NCBI GenBank assembly: GCA_039024435.1
Contig: JBCCQH010000028.1
Span: forward strand, 1-64,000
Reading direction: 5' to 3'
Length of the DNA: 64,000 nt
Source: JBCCQH01 sp039024435
Lineage (GTDB): Bacteria; Bacteroidota; Bacteroidia; J057; JADKCL01
In this document: positions 28,643-38,473 of the stretch, piece by piece
Layout: each line of letters begins with the position of its first letter
How positions within the stretch are numbered: position 1 is the first letter of the stretch
Made by a program: the position numbers and the translations under genes
Notes under the pieces: generated by a model
What the model was told of the DNA's origin: nothing
What the model saw: only the letters and a program-made list of their open reading frames with translations
The model's database searches: none

Positions 28643-29624
28643 CATCTTCCATGCCGGAAATTGCATTCCGCATGTCGGTGTCGGCTTGGACATTTTTCAT
28701 TTTGTAGTAATCCATGATCCCGAGGTTCCCACTGCGGAAGGCTTCCGCCATTGCCAGCGGGATCTGGGCCTCGGCTTCGATGACCCGGGCGCGCATTTCC
28801 TGGGCCCGGGCGATAAATTCCTGCTCGGTGGCGACGGCGAGAGCCCGGCGCTCTTCCGCTTTGGCGTTGGCGACTTTGAGGTCGGCCTCGGCTTGATCGG
28901 TTTGCAGCTTGGCCCCGATATTTTCCCCGATGTCGATGTCGGCGATGTCGATCGAGAGGATCGAATACGCGGTCCCGGAGTCCAGTCCTTTGCCCAGTAC
29001 CACCCGCGAAATCATATCCGGATTTTCGAGAACCATCTTGTGACTTTCCGCCGAACCAATCGTGGTCACGATCCCCTCCCCAACCCGGGCAAGAATCGTT
29101 TCTTCGCCGGCCCCACCGACGAGGCGGTGGATGTCCGCCCGCAGGGTGATGCGACTTTTCGCGATGAGCTGGATACCGTCTTTGGCTACGGCGGCGACGG
29201 GCGGAGAATTGATGACCCGGGGCGTAACCGAATCGTGGACGGCGCGGTAGACGTCCCGCCCGGCCAGGTCAATGGCCGCCGCCAACTGAAAATTCAGGTC
29301 GATATTTGCCTTGTCCGCCGAAATCAGGGCGTCGATCACTGCATTGATATTGCCTTTGGCCAGGTAGTGCGTCTCAATCTCCGTGGTAGTAATTTGCAGT
29401 CCCGCTTTGGTGGCCTTGATCAGGTTGTTTACGACGATTGAAGGCGGAATCTTCCGCAAGCGCATCCCAATCAACTGCCCGATACCGACCCGAACCCCGG
29501 AGAAAATCGCGGTGATCCACAGGCCAACTGGCACGAAAAATAAAAACAGAAAGATAAAAAGGATGCTCCCCACGATGATCAAAATCGGTATGAGGGGCAG
29601 GTCAGTACTGGCTAGAAATAACAT
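28635..29624 (-). CDS. floA: Flotillin-like protein FloA
   Basis: Membrane scaffold of the FloA (YqfA) type, 329 residues. The N-terminal membrane segment is LIPILIIVGSILFIFLFLFF plus a second hydrophobic stretch, followed by MRLRKIPPSIVVNNLIKATK, a signature of the family. The SPFH domain continues to about residue 220 (SITLRAD-like strand, VGEGIVTTIGSAESHKMVLE). A heptad-rich Ala/Glu helix with QTDQAEADLKVANAKAEERR ends the domain. FloA organises lipid-raft-like membrane domains. The downstream lipoprotein gene overlaps its stop codon. Confidence 0.95.
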   Translation of the reverse strand: MLFLASTDLPLIPILIIVGSILFIFLFLFFVPVGLWITAIFSGVRVGIGQLIGMRLRKIPPSIVVNNLIKATKAGLQITTTEIETHYLAKGNINAVIDALISADKANIDLNFQLAAAIDLAGRDVYRAVHDSVTPRVINSPPVAAVAKDGIQLIAKSRITLRADIHRLVGGAGEETILARVGEGIVTTIGSAESHKMVLENPDMISRVVLGKGLDSGTAYSILSIDIADIDIGENIGAKLQTDQAEADLKVANAKAEERRALAVATEQEFIARAQEMRARVIEAEAQIPLAMAEAFRSGNLGIMDYYKMKNVQADTDMRNAISGMEDDA

Positions 29625-29671
29625 GGGCTTTGGGTATTAGATAGTATGCGTGGTGCTTAAAGGTCGGCCGA

Positions 29672-30424
29672 TTAAAGCATCAGGGAAAATCCGATTTCCA
29701 GGGCCGGGAATACCGGATAGTCGACCCCGGTAACATCGTCGCCGATTTTGGCATTGGGATCGAAGACATCGGTCAGGCGGTAGAAACCGTAAATGGAAAT
29801 CCAGTTCGTACCGATGCGGGCGTAGGGTCCGTAGCGCAGGCTGTTGAGCTCCTGTACGTTGCGCAATTTTGTGGTGAGGCGCGATTCAAAGCTGCCATTG
29901 TCGTCTTGGTCCACCTCGCTGCGGGTTTTGAAGGTGCTGCCAGCATTGAAGCCAAAGGAAAAGCCGCCTTCCAGCAACAACTTGTACTTGTCGTCGGCGT
30001 TGCGCGCCAACTTGAACTTCAGCCCGAGCGGCACTTCGATGTAAAAGGAGCGGATCTTTTCGTATACCAGCGTGGTGGAAGTATCCGCGGTGGGGAAGGT
30101 TTTTCCGGGAGAAGCCGTAAACACCAACTTGTGCCAAGCGGCCCGGGGTTCCAACTTGATTTCCATCACCTTCCCGATGGGAAATCCATAGCCAAAACCG
30201 ATGGCCCAGATGCCCGAACGGGCGGTCGCGTAAGGTGCTCCGTCGGGGGTGGCCCCCGCCAGGAACGAACGGGTAAATACAAAATCCGTCTTTTCCCCTC
30301 CACTTACCGGAAGGCGGTCATTGATCTTGACCGCGTTGTTGGAATTGTCGTTCTGCGCATGTGCGGTGGGCGCGGCTACCGCCAGGAGCACCAAAACAGC
30401 CAACAAGCTATACAACTTCTTCAT
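29672..30424 (-). CDS. Outer-membrane beta-barrel protein (PorT-like class)
   Basis: A 250-residue protein with signal peptide MKKLYSLLAVLVLLAVAAPT. Alternating hydrophobic strands follow (GIWAIGFGYGFPIGKVMEIK, YIEVPLGLKFKLA, LLLEGGFSFGFNAG, YGPYARIGTNWISIYGFYRL). It ends in FPALEIGFSLML, with a terminal hydrophobic residue as expected for an outer-membrane barrel. This is the general Bacteroidota outer membrane beta-barrel class; no specific partner is identified. It is transcribed divergently from the NUDIX gene across a region with a perfect 21-bp palindrome. Confidence 0.8.
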   Translation of the reverse strand: MKKLYSLLAVLVLLAVAAPTAHAQNDNSNNAVKINDRLPVSGGEKTDFVFTRSFLAGATPDGAPYATARSGIWAIGFGYGFPIGKVMEIKLEPRAAWHKLVFTASPGKTFPTADTSTTLVYEKIRSFYIEVPLGLKFKLARNADDKYKLLLEGGFSFGFNAGSTFKTRSEVDQDDNGSFESRLTTKLRNVQELNSLRYGPYARIGTNWISIYGFYRLTDVFDPNAKIGDDVTGVDYPVFPALEIGFSLML

Positions 30425-30474
30425 TTTTAAGGATAATTATCTTCTGAGTTCCGCTAATTTAAGGAAATTGTTGG

Positions 30475-30495
30475 GTATTTTTCGCCGAAAAATAC
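30475..30495. promoter_or_regulatory. Perfect 10-1-10 palindrome upstream of the NUDIX gene
   Basis: GTATTTTTCG, a central C, then CGAAAAATAC. It ends 10 bp before the NUDIX start and lies in the divergent gap to the beta-barrel gene. A one-base centre is too tight for an RNA loop, so a dimeric DNA-binding protein is the likelier reader. Confidence 0.55.
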
Positions 30496-30505
30496 GAATC
30501 CAACG

Positions 30506-30955
30506 ATGCGACCAAACCGCTACAATGTCCGGGTTTACGGGATCTGGATCAACGATCACCAGGAGGTGCTGCTCACCGACGAACGCCGCAACCGATACGA
30601 CATGACCAAGTTTCCCGGCGGAGGCCACGAGTTCGGCGAGGGCCTGGCCGAGGGGCTGAAGCGCGAGTGGCGCGAGGAACTGGACTTGGAGATTGAGGTG
30701 GGCGAACTGTTCTACATCAATGATTTCGCCCAGGTGTCCCGCTTCAATCCGCGAGATCAACTGTTGAGCGTTTACTACCGGATCACGGCGGACCCGGCAG
30801 CCGAAATTCCGCTCACTGCGGTCCCCTTGGATTTCCCAGCCGAAGCGGACAACGCCCAATCTTTTCGCTGGTGTGCGATCCGGGAGTTGGATCCGGAAAT
30901 GCTGACCTTTCCCGTGGACCGCGTCGTGGCCCATCGCCTAAAAGCCGAACTGTGA
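30506..30955 (+). CDS. NUDIX hydrolase
   Basis: A 149-residue pyrophosphohydrolase. The Nudix box runs from residue 38 to about 62: GGHEFGEGLAEGLKREW then REELDL, fitting G-x5-E-x7-R-E-x-x-E-E with the last Gly replaced by Asp. N- and C-terminal strands (YNVRVYGIWINDHQEVLLTD, FRWCAIRELDPEMLTFPVDR) match the compact Nudix fold. The substrate (nucleoside diphosphate derivative) is not predictable. It converges on the S9 peptidase gene, whose stop lies 17 bp away. Confidence 0.9.
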   Translation: MRPNRYNVRVYGIWINDHQEVLLTDERRNRYDMTKFPGGGHEFGEGLAEGLKREWREELDLEIEVGELFYINDFAQVSRFNPRDQLLSVYYRITADPAAEIPLTAVPLDFPAEADNAQSFRWCAIRELDPEMLTFPVDRVVAHRLKAEL

Positions 30956-30971
30956 GGGCAGAGGATCGCAA

Positions 30972-33167
30972 TCACAGATTGTCCAGCACAAAATCCGTCA
31001 TCTTCCGGTAGAGGTGCAGCCGGGTCAGGCCACCGAAGATCCCATGGTTCTTGTTCGGATAGAAGGCCATATCAAAGGGAATTGCATTGCCGATTAGCGC
31101 ATCCGACCATTCGATCGAATTCTGGTAATGGACATTGTCGTCGGCGGTGCCGTGAACCAGCAAGTAATCGCCTTGCAGGTCTTCCGCAAACTGAATCGGG
31201 CTGTTGTCATCGTAACCGGAGGGATTCAACTTGGGCGTCTTGAGGTAGCGCTCGGTGTAAATCGTATCGTAGAATCGCCAGTTGGTGACCGGGGCCACCG
31301 CGATGCCAAGGCTGAAGGTCCCGCCCCCCTTTGTGAGGCAGAGTGAGGTCATGTAACCACCGAAACTCCAGCCCCAGATCCCAATCCGATCCGCATCGAC
31401 CCAGGACTGCTGTCCAAGCCACTTGGCGGCCGCGATCTGATCGAGGGTCTCGTACTTGCCGAGTTCACCGTAGGTGACTTTTTTGAAGTCCTCTCCCCGA
31501 CCGCCGGTACCGCGGTTGTCCACCGATACGACGATGTAACCCTTCTGGGCGAGCATTTGGTGCCAGAAGTAGTTGAAGCCGAGGTACTGGTTCTTGACGG
31601 TTTGGCTGCCGGGCCCGCCGTAGACGTGCATCATGACCGGATACGCCTTTGACTCGTCAAAATCGGCGGGCCGGATGATGTAAGCGTTCAGCTTTTCGCC
31701 ACCTTCAGTGGGAATCTGCATGAATTCCGGTTCGGAGAGCGCGTACGCGGCCATTGTCTTCGCGAGGCGCTTATTTTCTTCCAGCACCATGACCTCCTTG
31801 CCCTTCTGATTGTAAAGGGCGGCCCGCGTAGGGGTGGTGATCGTGCTGTAGCTGTCCATGTAGAAGGTATTGTTCTTGCTGAAGGTCACCGAATGCCAGC
31901 CGTCCTCCTCGGTCATGCGGGTCTTTTTCTTGCCATCCATCCGAATGCGGTACAAGTGGCGTTCCAAAGAAGAAACTTCAGTGGACATGTAATAGATAAA
32001 CTCTGCTGCCTCATCGACCGCCGTGATTTCGGTCACATCAAATTTGCCGGATGTGACCTGTTGCAGCATTTTTCCGGAAAAGTCGTAGCGGTAGACGTGG
32101 TTGTAGCCGCTGCGTTCGCTTTGCCAAAGGAACTCTTCACCATTGTCCAGGAAAATCCAGGTATTGTCGGAGGGCTGCTCCACGTAGGTGTCTTCCTGCT
32201 CGGTGAGAATAACTTCCGATTTACCGGTCGTGCCGTCCACCATAAGGACTTCGTTCTGGTTTTGGAGGCGGTTCATGCGCATGACCGCCAGCTTGTTTCG
32301 GTCCTTGGTCCACTTGATCCGCGGGATGTACTGGTCCTTCTCCGGCCCCAGGTCGACCGGGATGTTTTTCCCGGAGACAATATCAAAGATAAACAGGTCC
32401 ACAAAAGCGTTTTCCTCACCCGCTTTCGGGTATTTAAACCGGTATTCCTCCGGATAGAGGTCGCCGTACATGGTCATGGAAAATTCCCGTACGTGACGCT
32501 CATCGAAGCGGTAATAGGCCAGCTTCTCACTGTCGGAGGACCAGAAAAAGGCCCGGGTAAACGCAAATTCCTCTTCGTACACCCAGTCAGTTCCACCATT
32601 GATGATCTGGTTTACCATGCCGTCGGAGGTCACAGGACGGGCTTTCATCGCCTCCATATTGTAGATGTAGAGGTTGTTTGCGTACATGTAAGCGACCTGA
32701 TTTCCGTCCGGCGAAATCGTCGCGAACGACACCTTCTCCCCCGCTTGTAATTTGTGCAATTTCTCTCGGTCCTGGTCCCAGACGTAGGTTATCTCGCGGG
32801 AAGAACGGCGATAAATCGGTTCGATCCCGGTTTTGAGCAAAATTTGGCGCTCATCTTTGGCGAAGCTGTAGGTCTTGACGTCAATCTTTTCCCCGGTATC
32901 CGGATCTTTCAGTTCGCTGACGTCCAATATGGTTTCGACCCGCTCCTGTTTCTCCACCGAATACTTCTCAATTTTCCCGTTTTTGAGCACTGAGTAGAAA
33001 TTGTCGTCGTTCATCCAGTTGAACTCCGAGGGAAAGGACGGGAAAAAGCGGTAGTTCTTCCAGATGTCTTCCACGGTGATCTGGCGTCCAGCATCGTCTT
33101 GCGCCACCCCATTCCCCCAGGTAAAAAGGGCAATCACGGTGATCAGGAAGTAATTTTTCAAAGCCAT
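30972..33167 (-). CDS. Dipeptidyl peptidase IV-like serine peptidase (S9B)
   Basis: A 731-residue secreted prolyl-type dipeptidyl peptidase. The signal peptide is KNYFLITVIALFTWGNGVAQ. The N-terminal half is an eight-bladed propeller with the entrance motif DWVYEEEFAFTRAFFWSSDS (double Glu that grips the free N-terminus of substrates). The alpha/beta-hydrolase half carries the triad Ser601 in GWSFGGY, Asp676 in HGTADDNVHY and His708 in NKNHGIFGG. It should release N-terminal X-Pro dipeptides from peptides in the periplasm, a common part of amino-acid scavenging in Bacteroidota. Confidence 0.95.
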   Translation of the reverse strand: MALKNYFLITVIALFTWGNGVAQDDAGRQITVEDIWKNYRFFPSFPSEFNWMNDDNFYSVLKNGKIEKYSVEKQERVETILDVSELKDPDTGEKIDVKTYSFAKDERQILLKTGIEPIYRRSSREITYVWDQDREKLHKLQAGEKVSFATISPDGNQVAYMYANNLYIYNMEAMKARPVTSDGMVNQIINGGTDWVYEEEFAFTRAFFWSSDSEKLAYYRFDERHVREFSMTMYGDLYPEEYRFKYPKAGEENAFVDLFIFDIVSGKNIPVDLGPEKDQYIPRIKWTKDRNKLAVMRMNRLQNQNEVLMVDGTTGKSEVILTEQEDTYVEQPSDNTWIFLDNGEEFLWQSERSGYNHVYRYDFSGKMLQQVTSGKFDVTEITAVDEAAEFIYYMSTEVSSLERHLYRIRMDGKKKTRMTEEDGWHSVTFSKNNTFYMDSYSTITTPTRAALYNQKGKEVMVLEENKRLAKTMAAYALSEPEFMQIPTEGGEKLNAYIIRPADFDESKAYPVMMHVYGGPGSQTVKNQYLGFNYFWHQMLAQKGYIVVSVDNRGTGGRGEDFKKVTYGELGKYETLDQIAAAKWLGQQSWVDADRIGIWGWSFGGYMTSLCLTKGGGTFSLGIAVAPVTNWRFYDTIYTERYLKTPKLNPSGYDDNSPIQFAEDLQGDYLLVHGTADDNVHYQNSIEWSDALIGNAIPFDMAFYPNKNHGIFGGLTRLHLYRKMTDFVLDNL

Positions 33168-33311
33168 ATTGTTCTGATTTGCGTACCAGGAATGTTTTTC
33201 CGGATCGAAAATACAGGATTCTAAGCTAAATCGGAATAAACGAAGGGGGCAATATTTGCGGAATTGGATTGAGCGCCGCGGGCGGTCGGCGCAATCGTGA
33301 TGGAAGAGGGA

Positions 33312-33749
33312 TCAATTTTTGGCCCCCAGGCTGGGCACGAGCAAAATCGGGGTACGGAACGACTCGACGAGATCACACGGATCAAAATTCCGGTTGCTCT
33401 GGTCAGAACCCAATACAATCATCTGCACCGATTCCCGGGCGAGGATGTAGCGAATGGCCTTTTTCAGTGTGTCCGGACGGGAAACCTGCCGGATGTCGAT
33501 CCGATCCGCATTTCCATTGAGGAGCGTTTTCACAAAATCGTGCTCCCGCTGAAGTCCTTCTTCGGAGCGGCGCTTGAGGATATCGTGGAGGGAAATCATC
33601 GGCGCGGAAATGCGTGGCATGTTGGCGTAAGCATTCAATAAAACCAAACGGGTCGGGGCCGAGGCCGAGGCCAAATTATCGACCGCAAATCGCAACGCCA
33701 TGCGGGACTGCGCGGAAAAGTCGGTTGGGATCAAGATGGCATTGTTCAT
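33312..33749 (-). CDS. Universal stress protein, single Usp domain
   Basis: A 145-residue UspA-fold protein starting MNNAILIPTDFSAQSRMALR. It ends in RESVQMIVLGSDQSNRNFDP and SFRTPILLVPSLG. The canonical ATP-binding G-x2-G-x9-G-S/T motif is not intact (GSDQSNRNFDPCDLVESF), so ATP binding is doubtful. The start at 33749 is chosen by the family N-terminus. It is the last gene of the signalling cluster, 101 bp after the regulator gene, and has its own operator-like site at 33826-33845. Confidence 0.85.
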   Translation of the reverse strand: MNNAILIPTDFSAQSRMALRFAVDNLASASAPTRLVLLNAYANMPRISAPMISLHDILKRRSEEGLQREHDFVKTLLNGNADRIDIRQVSRPDTLKKAIRYILARESVQMIVLGSDQSNRNFDPCDLVESFRTPILLVPSLGAKN

Positions 33750-33825
33750 AACACGAGGTAGAAATGTACTCGTTTCGAAAGTAGGCAAGTCCGGCGCATT
33801 TTGGCATGAATCGCATCAATGAGAA

Positions 33826-33845
33826 ACATGACTTGTGTCAGTTTT
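33826..33845. promoter_or_regulatory. CRP/FNR-type operator candidate upstream of the single-domain Usp gene
   Basis: ACATGA-CTTGTG-TCAGTTTT has the TGA-N6-TCA architecture of CRP-superfamily sites, centred about 85 bp upstream of the Usp start. It shares the arm TGTCAGTTTTT-like sequence with the perfect palindrome at 37496-37519. The likely binder is the adjacent response-regulator/CRP fusion. Confidence 0.55.
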
Positions 33846-33850
33846 TACTG

Positions 33851-34911
<1,061 letters not shown>

Positions 34912-34915
<4 letters not shown>

Positions 34916-36465
34916 ATCGACAGGGTTTGCGGGATCTCAAGGTAAAAAGTCGTTCCTACCCCTTCTTTGCTTTTAAAGTAGATGGTGCCCCCCATCAGGT
35001 CCAGGAACTTTCGGACGATGTTGAGTCCCAAGCCGGTTCCCTGAATGTTGGTGGCGTTGCGGGCCCGGAAAAACCGGCCAAACAGGTGGGGCTGATCGGC
35101 TTCCGGGATGCCCATGCCTGCGTCACGCACGGAAAAACTGATGGTATCGCCGGTCAGCCGGGCACTCAACTTGATCTCGCTGCCTTCCGGGGAATACTTG
35201 ATGGCGTTGGAAATGAGGTTGATCAGGATGTTGCGGAGCATCTTTGCGTCCAACATTACCTCACCTACGTTGTGGAGTTCCAGGCAAATGAGCTGCTCTT
35301 TGCGGGCGATGACCTGCATTTCTTCGACGATGTCGCGCAGGTATTCCCGCAGGTCAAAGCGGTCGGGATTTGTCTCTACTGCGCCGGTTTCCAGGCGGTC
35401 CAGCGACAGGAAATCGTTGAGGATTCCGGTGAGGTTTTGCACCGAAGAGCGGATGCGTTCGATGTGTTTTTCCCGGCGGTCCCGGTGTTTTTCTTCGGTG
35501 TAGCGGGCCACCAACGAAACTGAGGTCAGGATGGTGCTCAAGGGCGTGCGGAATTCGTGGGAGGCCATCGATACGAAGCGCGACTTCAGCTCACTGAGTT
35601 GTCGTTCTTTGTCCAGAGCGTCCCGGATGTCGCGTTCGGCTTGCTTCTGGCGGCTGATATTTTGTTCCACCACCAGGATTTGCGAGATTTCCCCCTGGTC
35701 GTCCGGCAGCGGCACCGCGGAGAGTTCGTAAATGTTCCCTTGGGATTCCACTTCAAACTGAGCCGGAAGCCCCCGAAAAACGGGCAATAGATTTTCCCGG
35801 ATCGTCCGGCGCAGGCTTTCCGGCAGACGGTCCAGGTAGTTTGTCCCGACCAGCTCCTCGCTGGTCACTCCCAGTTGGTACAATTCGCGGCCTTCCACGA
35901 AGCGGTAGTTCAGGTGCTGGTCAAATACGTTGATGGTGCCATTGGGGAAGTTTCGTGCGATCAGACTGTAGAGCCGCTGGCTGTCGCGCAACTCGACAGT
36001 GCGGGCCTGCACCCGGGATTCCAACTGTGCATTGAGCTCGGCGAGCTTCTTTTCGGCTTGCTTCCGGGTGGTGATGTCGGTGACCAGGGCCATCACGAAA
36101 GGGTTTCCCTCCGTGGAAAAGTGGTTGATGGAGACCTCGACCGGGAATTCGGAGCCGTCTTTGCGGCGCGCCCACAGATCGCGGCCACTGCCCATCGAGC
36201 GCCGCCCCGGTTTTTTCATAAAGGTGTTCCGGTCCGCGGTGTGGGTATCGTGGTAGCGCCGGGGAATGAGAAATTCGACGGTCTTCCCGATCATTTCGCC
36301 CTCGGAGTATCCAAACAATTCGCTCAATCGGGGATTGGTCACCTGAATCCGCCCGCGGGCATTCACCACGACCAGCCCCTCGGCCGCCGATTCGAACAGC
36401 GCCTTGCTCATCTGCTCAATCCCGATGCGGGAGGGGTCCAATTGGGGGGAAGGGATATTGCTCAT
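34912..36465 (-). CDS. PAS-domain sensor histidine kinase
   Basis: A 517-residue kinase without membrane segments, so the signal is probably cytoplasmic. PAS 1 spans about 20-140 (ALFESAAEGLVVVNARGRIQ, GYSEGEMIGKTVEFLIPRRY). A coiled-coil linker then leads to PAS 2 at about 165-275. The dimerisation domain has the phospho-accepting His303 in SMASHEFRTPLSTIL. The ATPase domain shows NLISNAIKYSPEGSEI (N box), DAGMGIPEADQPHLFGRFFR and GTGLGLNIVRKFL. The start at 36465 is used because upstream codons would overlap the Usp gene in another frame. It is 25 bp downstream of the tandem Usp gene and translationally coupled to the regulator. Confidence 0.92.
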
Positions 36466-36490
36466 TGAACAAATTTCGACATTTATACGC

Positions 36491-37414
36491 TCAATTGCGT
36501 TGCGGATGGTGCAGGGCCAACAGCGGCGTGCGGGTATGCAGGGCCATGCGGCGGGTACGGCTCGGCTTGAACAGCCGAGCGAGGAATCCGCGGTGGTGGG
36601 TCTGCATGACCACCAGATCGGCGCCATTTTTGTCGAGGTACACCTGCAAGGCTTCGGTGATGTCATCGAGGCCGGTTTCAAAGATGTGAAAGGACAGCCG
36701 GTCGTAGTCCACCTCGCGCAACAGGGCCACCTTGAATTCCTCCGCTTTCGAAGGCGAATAGTGGGAATTCGGGGTGAAGATGTTCAGCACGTCGATGCCC
36801 GCCGCGAAAAGCCGCGCCACTTCAATCAGCGATTGGACGGTTTCTGGGACTAGTTTCCCGAGGTCGGTCGCAAATACGATTTTGTCAATCCCTTCAAATT
36901 GGGCTTCCTCCGGCACGGCCAGTACCGGGCAGGGGGCCTTTTCGATGATGTGGGTCGTGTTGCTGCCCAGGATGAATCCTTCAATGCGGCCGGCGCCATT
37001 GGTGCCCATGACCACCAGGTCCACGCTCTCCTCCCCGATCAAGTCCAGGATCAAATCGCCGATGAATCCGACCTTGATCTGGGTGCGGATCTCCAGTTCC
37101 GGCAGGGCCTCGCGGTTCAGCCAGCCGGCGACTTCGCGGGCGGTCGCTTCCAGCTTTTCCTGGGCGTCGCGTTCCATTTGTTCCAGGGGGCTGGCGATGA
37201 AATCGGCGTTTTGGAGGGGGACGCTGATGCCGTGCAGGAGCGTGATCTTGGCGCCCGCTTGCAGCGCGATGGCCAATCCGTAGCGGATGGCGTTTTCGGA
37301 GCAATCGGAGAAGTCGACGGGGATCAGGACGTGCCGGAGGTGAGCGGACCTTTCACTTTCGCGGAGCCGAGCGAAGGTGGCTCGGGTTGCTTGGCTGAAG
37401 GAGGTAAAGATCAT
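36491..37414 (-). CDS. Universal stress protein with two Usp domains
   Basis: A 307-residue tandem UspA protein. Domain 1 (about 25-165) begins HVLIPVDFSDCSENAIRYGL and contains the intact ATP-binding motif GTNGAGRIEGFILGSNT. Domain 2 (about 170-307) begins KIVFATDLGKLVPETVQSL and ends ADLVVMQTHHRGFLARLFKP, where the motif is degenerate. It leads the operon Usp-kinase-regulator. A perfect TGA-N6-TCA palindrome lies about 93 bp upstream of its start. A role in energy- or oxygen-limited survival fits known relatives, but the signal is not visible in the sequence. Confidence 0.92.
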   Translation of the reverse strand: MIFTSFSQATRATFARLRESERSAHLRHVLIPVDFSDCSENAIRYGLAIALQAGAKITLLHGISVPLQNADFIASPLEQMERDAQEKLEATAREVAGWLNREALPELEIRTQIKVGFIGDLILDLIGEESVDLVVMGTNGAGRIEGFILGSNTTHIIEKAPCPVLAVPEEAQFEGIDKIVFATDLGKLVPETVQSLIEVARLFAAGIDVLNIFTPNSHYSPSKAEEFKVALLREVDYDRLSFHIFETGLDDITEALQVYLDKNGADLVVMQTHHRGFLARLFKPSRTRRMALHTRTPLLALHHPQRN

Positions 37415-37495
37415 GGTCGCCGTGGTTTAAGGGTTTAAAACTGACACCGCAATTTCAACACCACGGGGGCGGCTTTGCATGAGCAGCCTCACGGG

Positions 37496-37519
37496 AAAAA
37501 CTGATAAATGTCAGTTTTT
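37496..37519. promoter_or_regulatory. Perfect CRP/FNR-type palindrome upstream of the Usp-kinase-regulator operon
   Basis: AAAAACTGA (37496-37504), spacer TAAATG, then TCAGTTTTT (37511-37519): a perfect 9-bp inverted repeat with the TGA-N6-TCA core of CRP-superfamily operators. It lies upstream of the Usp gene and between it and the tRNA promoter. Confidence 0.68.
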
Positions 37520-37543
37520 GCGGGAAAGATCGGGGCGAATGGC

Positions 37544-37573
37544 TTGGAATTCGGGAGAATGGCCGTAGTTTTG
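37544..37573 (+). promoter_or_regulatory. Promoter of the tRNA gene
   Basis: TTG at 37544-37546, a 19-bp spacer, then TAGTTTTG at 37566-37573. It matches the Bacteroidota pattern TTG-N19-TAnnTTTG and ends 10 bp before the tRNA. Confidence 0.65.
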
Positions 37574-37583
37574 CGGTGTAAGG

Positions 37584-37657
37584 GGGCCTATAGCTCAGTT
37601 GGTTAGAGCATCTGACTCATAATCAGGTGGTCGCAGGTTCGAGTCCTGCTGGGCCCA
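37584..37657 (+). tRNA. tRNA with anticodon CAU (elongator Met, or Ile2)
   Basis: A full cloverleaf folds. The acceptor arm pairs GGGCCTA with TGGGCCC, the D arm pairs GCTC with GAGC, the anticodon arm pairs TCTGA with TCAGG around loop CTCATAA, and the T arm contains GGTTCGAGTCC. The discriminator is A and no CCA is encoded. Anticodon CAU with a non-initiator acceptor end means elongator tRNA-Met or the lysidine-modified tRNA-Ile2; the two cannot be separated confidently by eye. It marks the left edge of the accessory region. Confidence 0.95.
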
Positions 37658-37768
37658 CTGTGGCGGCGAGAAGTTGGAGAAATTCGGCTTTTCGCCGTTT
37701 TCTTTTGCGAAGATGTTCGGATTCTCCACTCAATACTTCCACTCGCCACATTCCAATCCTTTATCTGA

Positions 37769-38068
37769 TTACTTCGTTTTGGATTGATGGTATTCGGGAT
37801 TGCGCCTTTCATGAATCACCGCCAATATGAAGATCTTCGCCTCCTCAACGAGGAAATACACCACGTAGGGGAACCTCTTCATCAGCGCACGCCATACGCT
37901 TTCGTGTTTGAATAGAAATTGCTCAGGATTTCTCTTTATCGCTTCGATTGCCACCTCCGCCGCCAGTAGAAAATCATCTCCCAATCCTGTCCTGCGCTCC
38001 TCATACTAAACCGCAGCCTACAAAAGATCTTGTTAGGCTTCCGGCTCGACGATCAAATCGAAACTCAC
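37769..38068 (-). pseudogene. ParE/RelE-type toxin with three in-frame stop codons
   Basis: From a GTG at 38068 that overlaps the antitoxin stop (4 bp, TTGTGA arrangement) the frame reads SFDLIVEPEA-stop-QDLL-stop-AAV-stop-YEERRTGLGDDFLLAAEV and on to a normal end PEYHQSKTK. The reading frame over 100 codons is otherwise intact and matches ParE-family toxins: the WYEE...GLG-x-x-F helix and the C-terminal ILAVIHERRNPEYH. The stops are at codons 12 (TAA), 17 (TAG) and 21 (TAG); family pattern suggests Glu, Glu and Trp there. An internal TTG could start only a truncated 71-residue piece missing the first helix. The toxin is almost certainly inactive. Confidence 0.82.
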
Positions 38069-38283
38069 AATTGCTCCTGAATGCGCTCCTTCACTTCCTC
38101 CCACGATGATCCAGAATCAGGATTTGCCCGGTGAGCTGCCAATCGCTGATCAAGGAGTTGTTTCGTTTCTTCAGATAGCGCTGCCCCCGACTGTTCTTCT
38201 GGGATGCTGTCCCAAATTGCCTCTACCAACATTATTCGCTCAGCAACACTCAAGTTCAATATTTGATCTAACATCAGTGACAT
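38065..38283 (-). CDS. Addiction module antitoxin (TIGR02574-type)
   Basis: A 72-residue acidic, helical protein. The pattern MSLMLDQILNLSVAERIMLV, SIPEEQSG and LDQRLAAHRANPDSGSSWEE plus VKERIQEQL is the putative addiction-module component family normally paired with ParE/RelE toxins. The start at 38283 fits the family; the frame is open further upstream without similarity. It precedes and overlaps the broken toxin gene, so the module is a typical antitoxin-first operon whose toxin has died. Confidence 0.88.
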   Translation of the reverse strand: MSLMLDQILNLSVAERIMLVEAIWDSIPEEQSGAALSEETKQLLDQRLAAHRANPDSGSSWEEVKERIQEQL

Positions 38284-38381
38284 ATTTAAACGTAACGAAC
38301 TTTGTGGAGAATAATAGGATTCGACGTTGCCCTCTACCCTGCAGTACCCAACCCCCAACCTTCTAAAAAATGACCTCACCT

Positions 38382-38410
38382 CCCCGCAAGATAGCTTTTC
38401 AATTGCGGGG
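38382..38410 (+). promoter_or_regulatory. Leader inverted repeat 1, tubulin operon 1
   Basis: CCCCGCAA (38382-38389) and TTGCGGGG (38403-38410) with a 13-base loop. The same element recurs before operon 2 at 41637-41663 with the same loop length and a shared GCTTTTCAA loop end. No T-run follows, so it is not a simple terminator. Confidence 0.6.
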
Positions 38411-38443
38411 CAACATTCGTATCTACCCGCCCTAATGCTTGTC

Positions 38444-38473
38444 GATTGCCATGCGGATACCCGCATCGCAATC
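38444..38473 (+). promoter_or_regulatory. Leader inverted repeat 2, tubulin operon 1
   Basis: GATTGCCATGCGG, loop ATAC, CCGCATCGCAATC: 13-base arms with a single C/C mismatch at pair 7. The matching element before operon 2 (41698-41727) has pair 7 restored and its one mismatch at pair 11. It may work as an RNA hairpin or a DNA operator. Confidence 0.65.
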
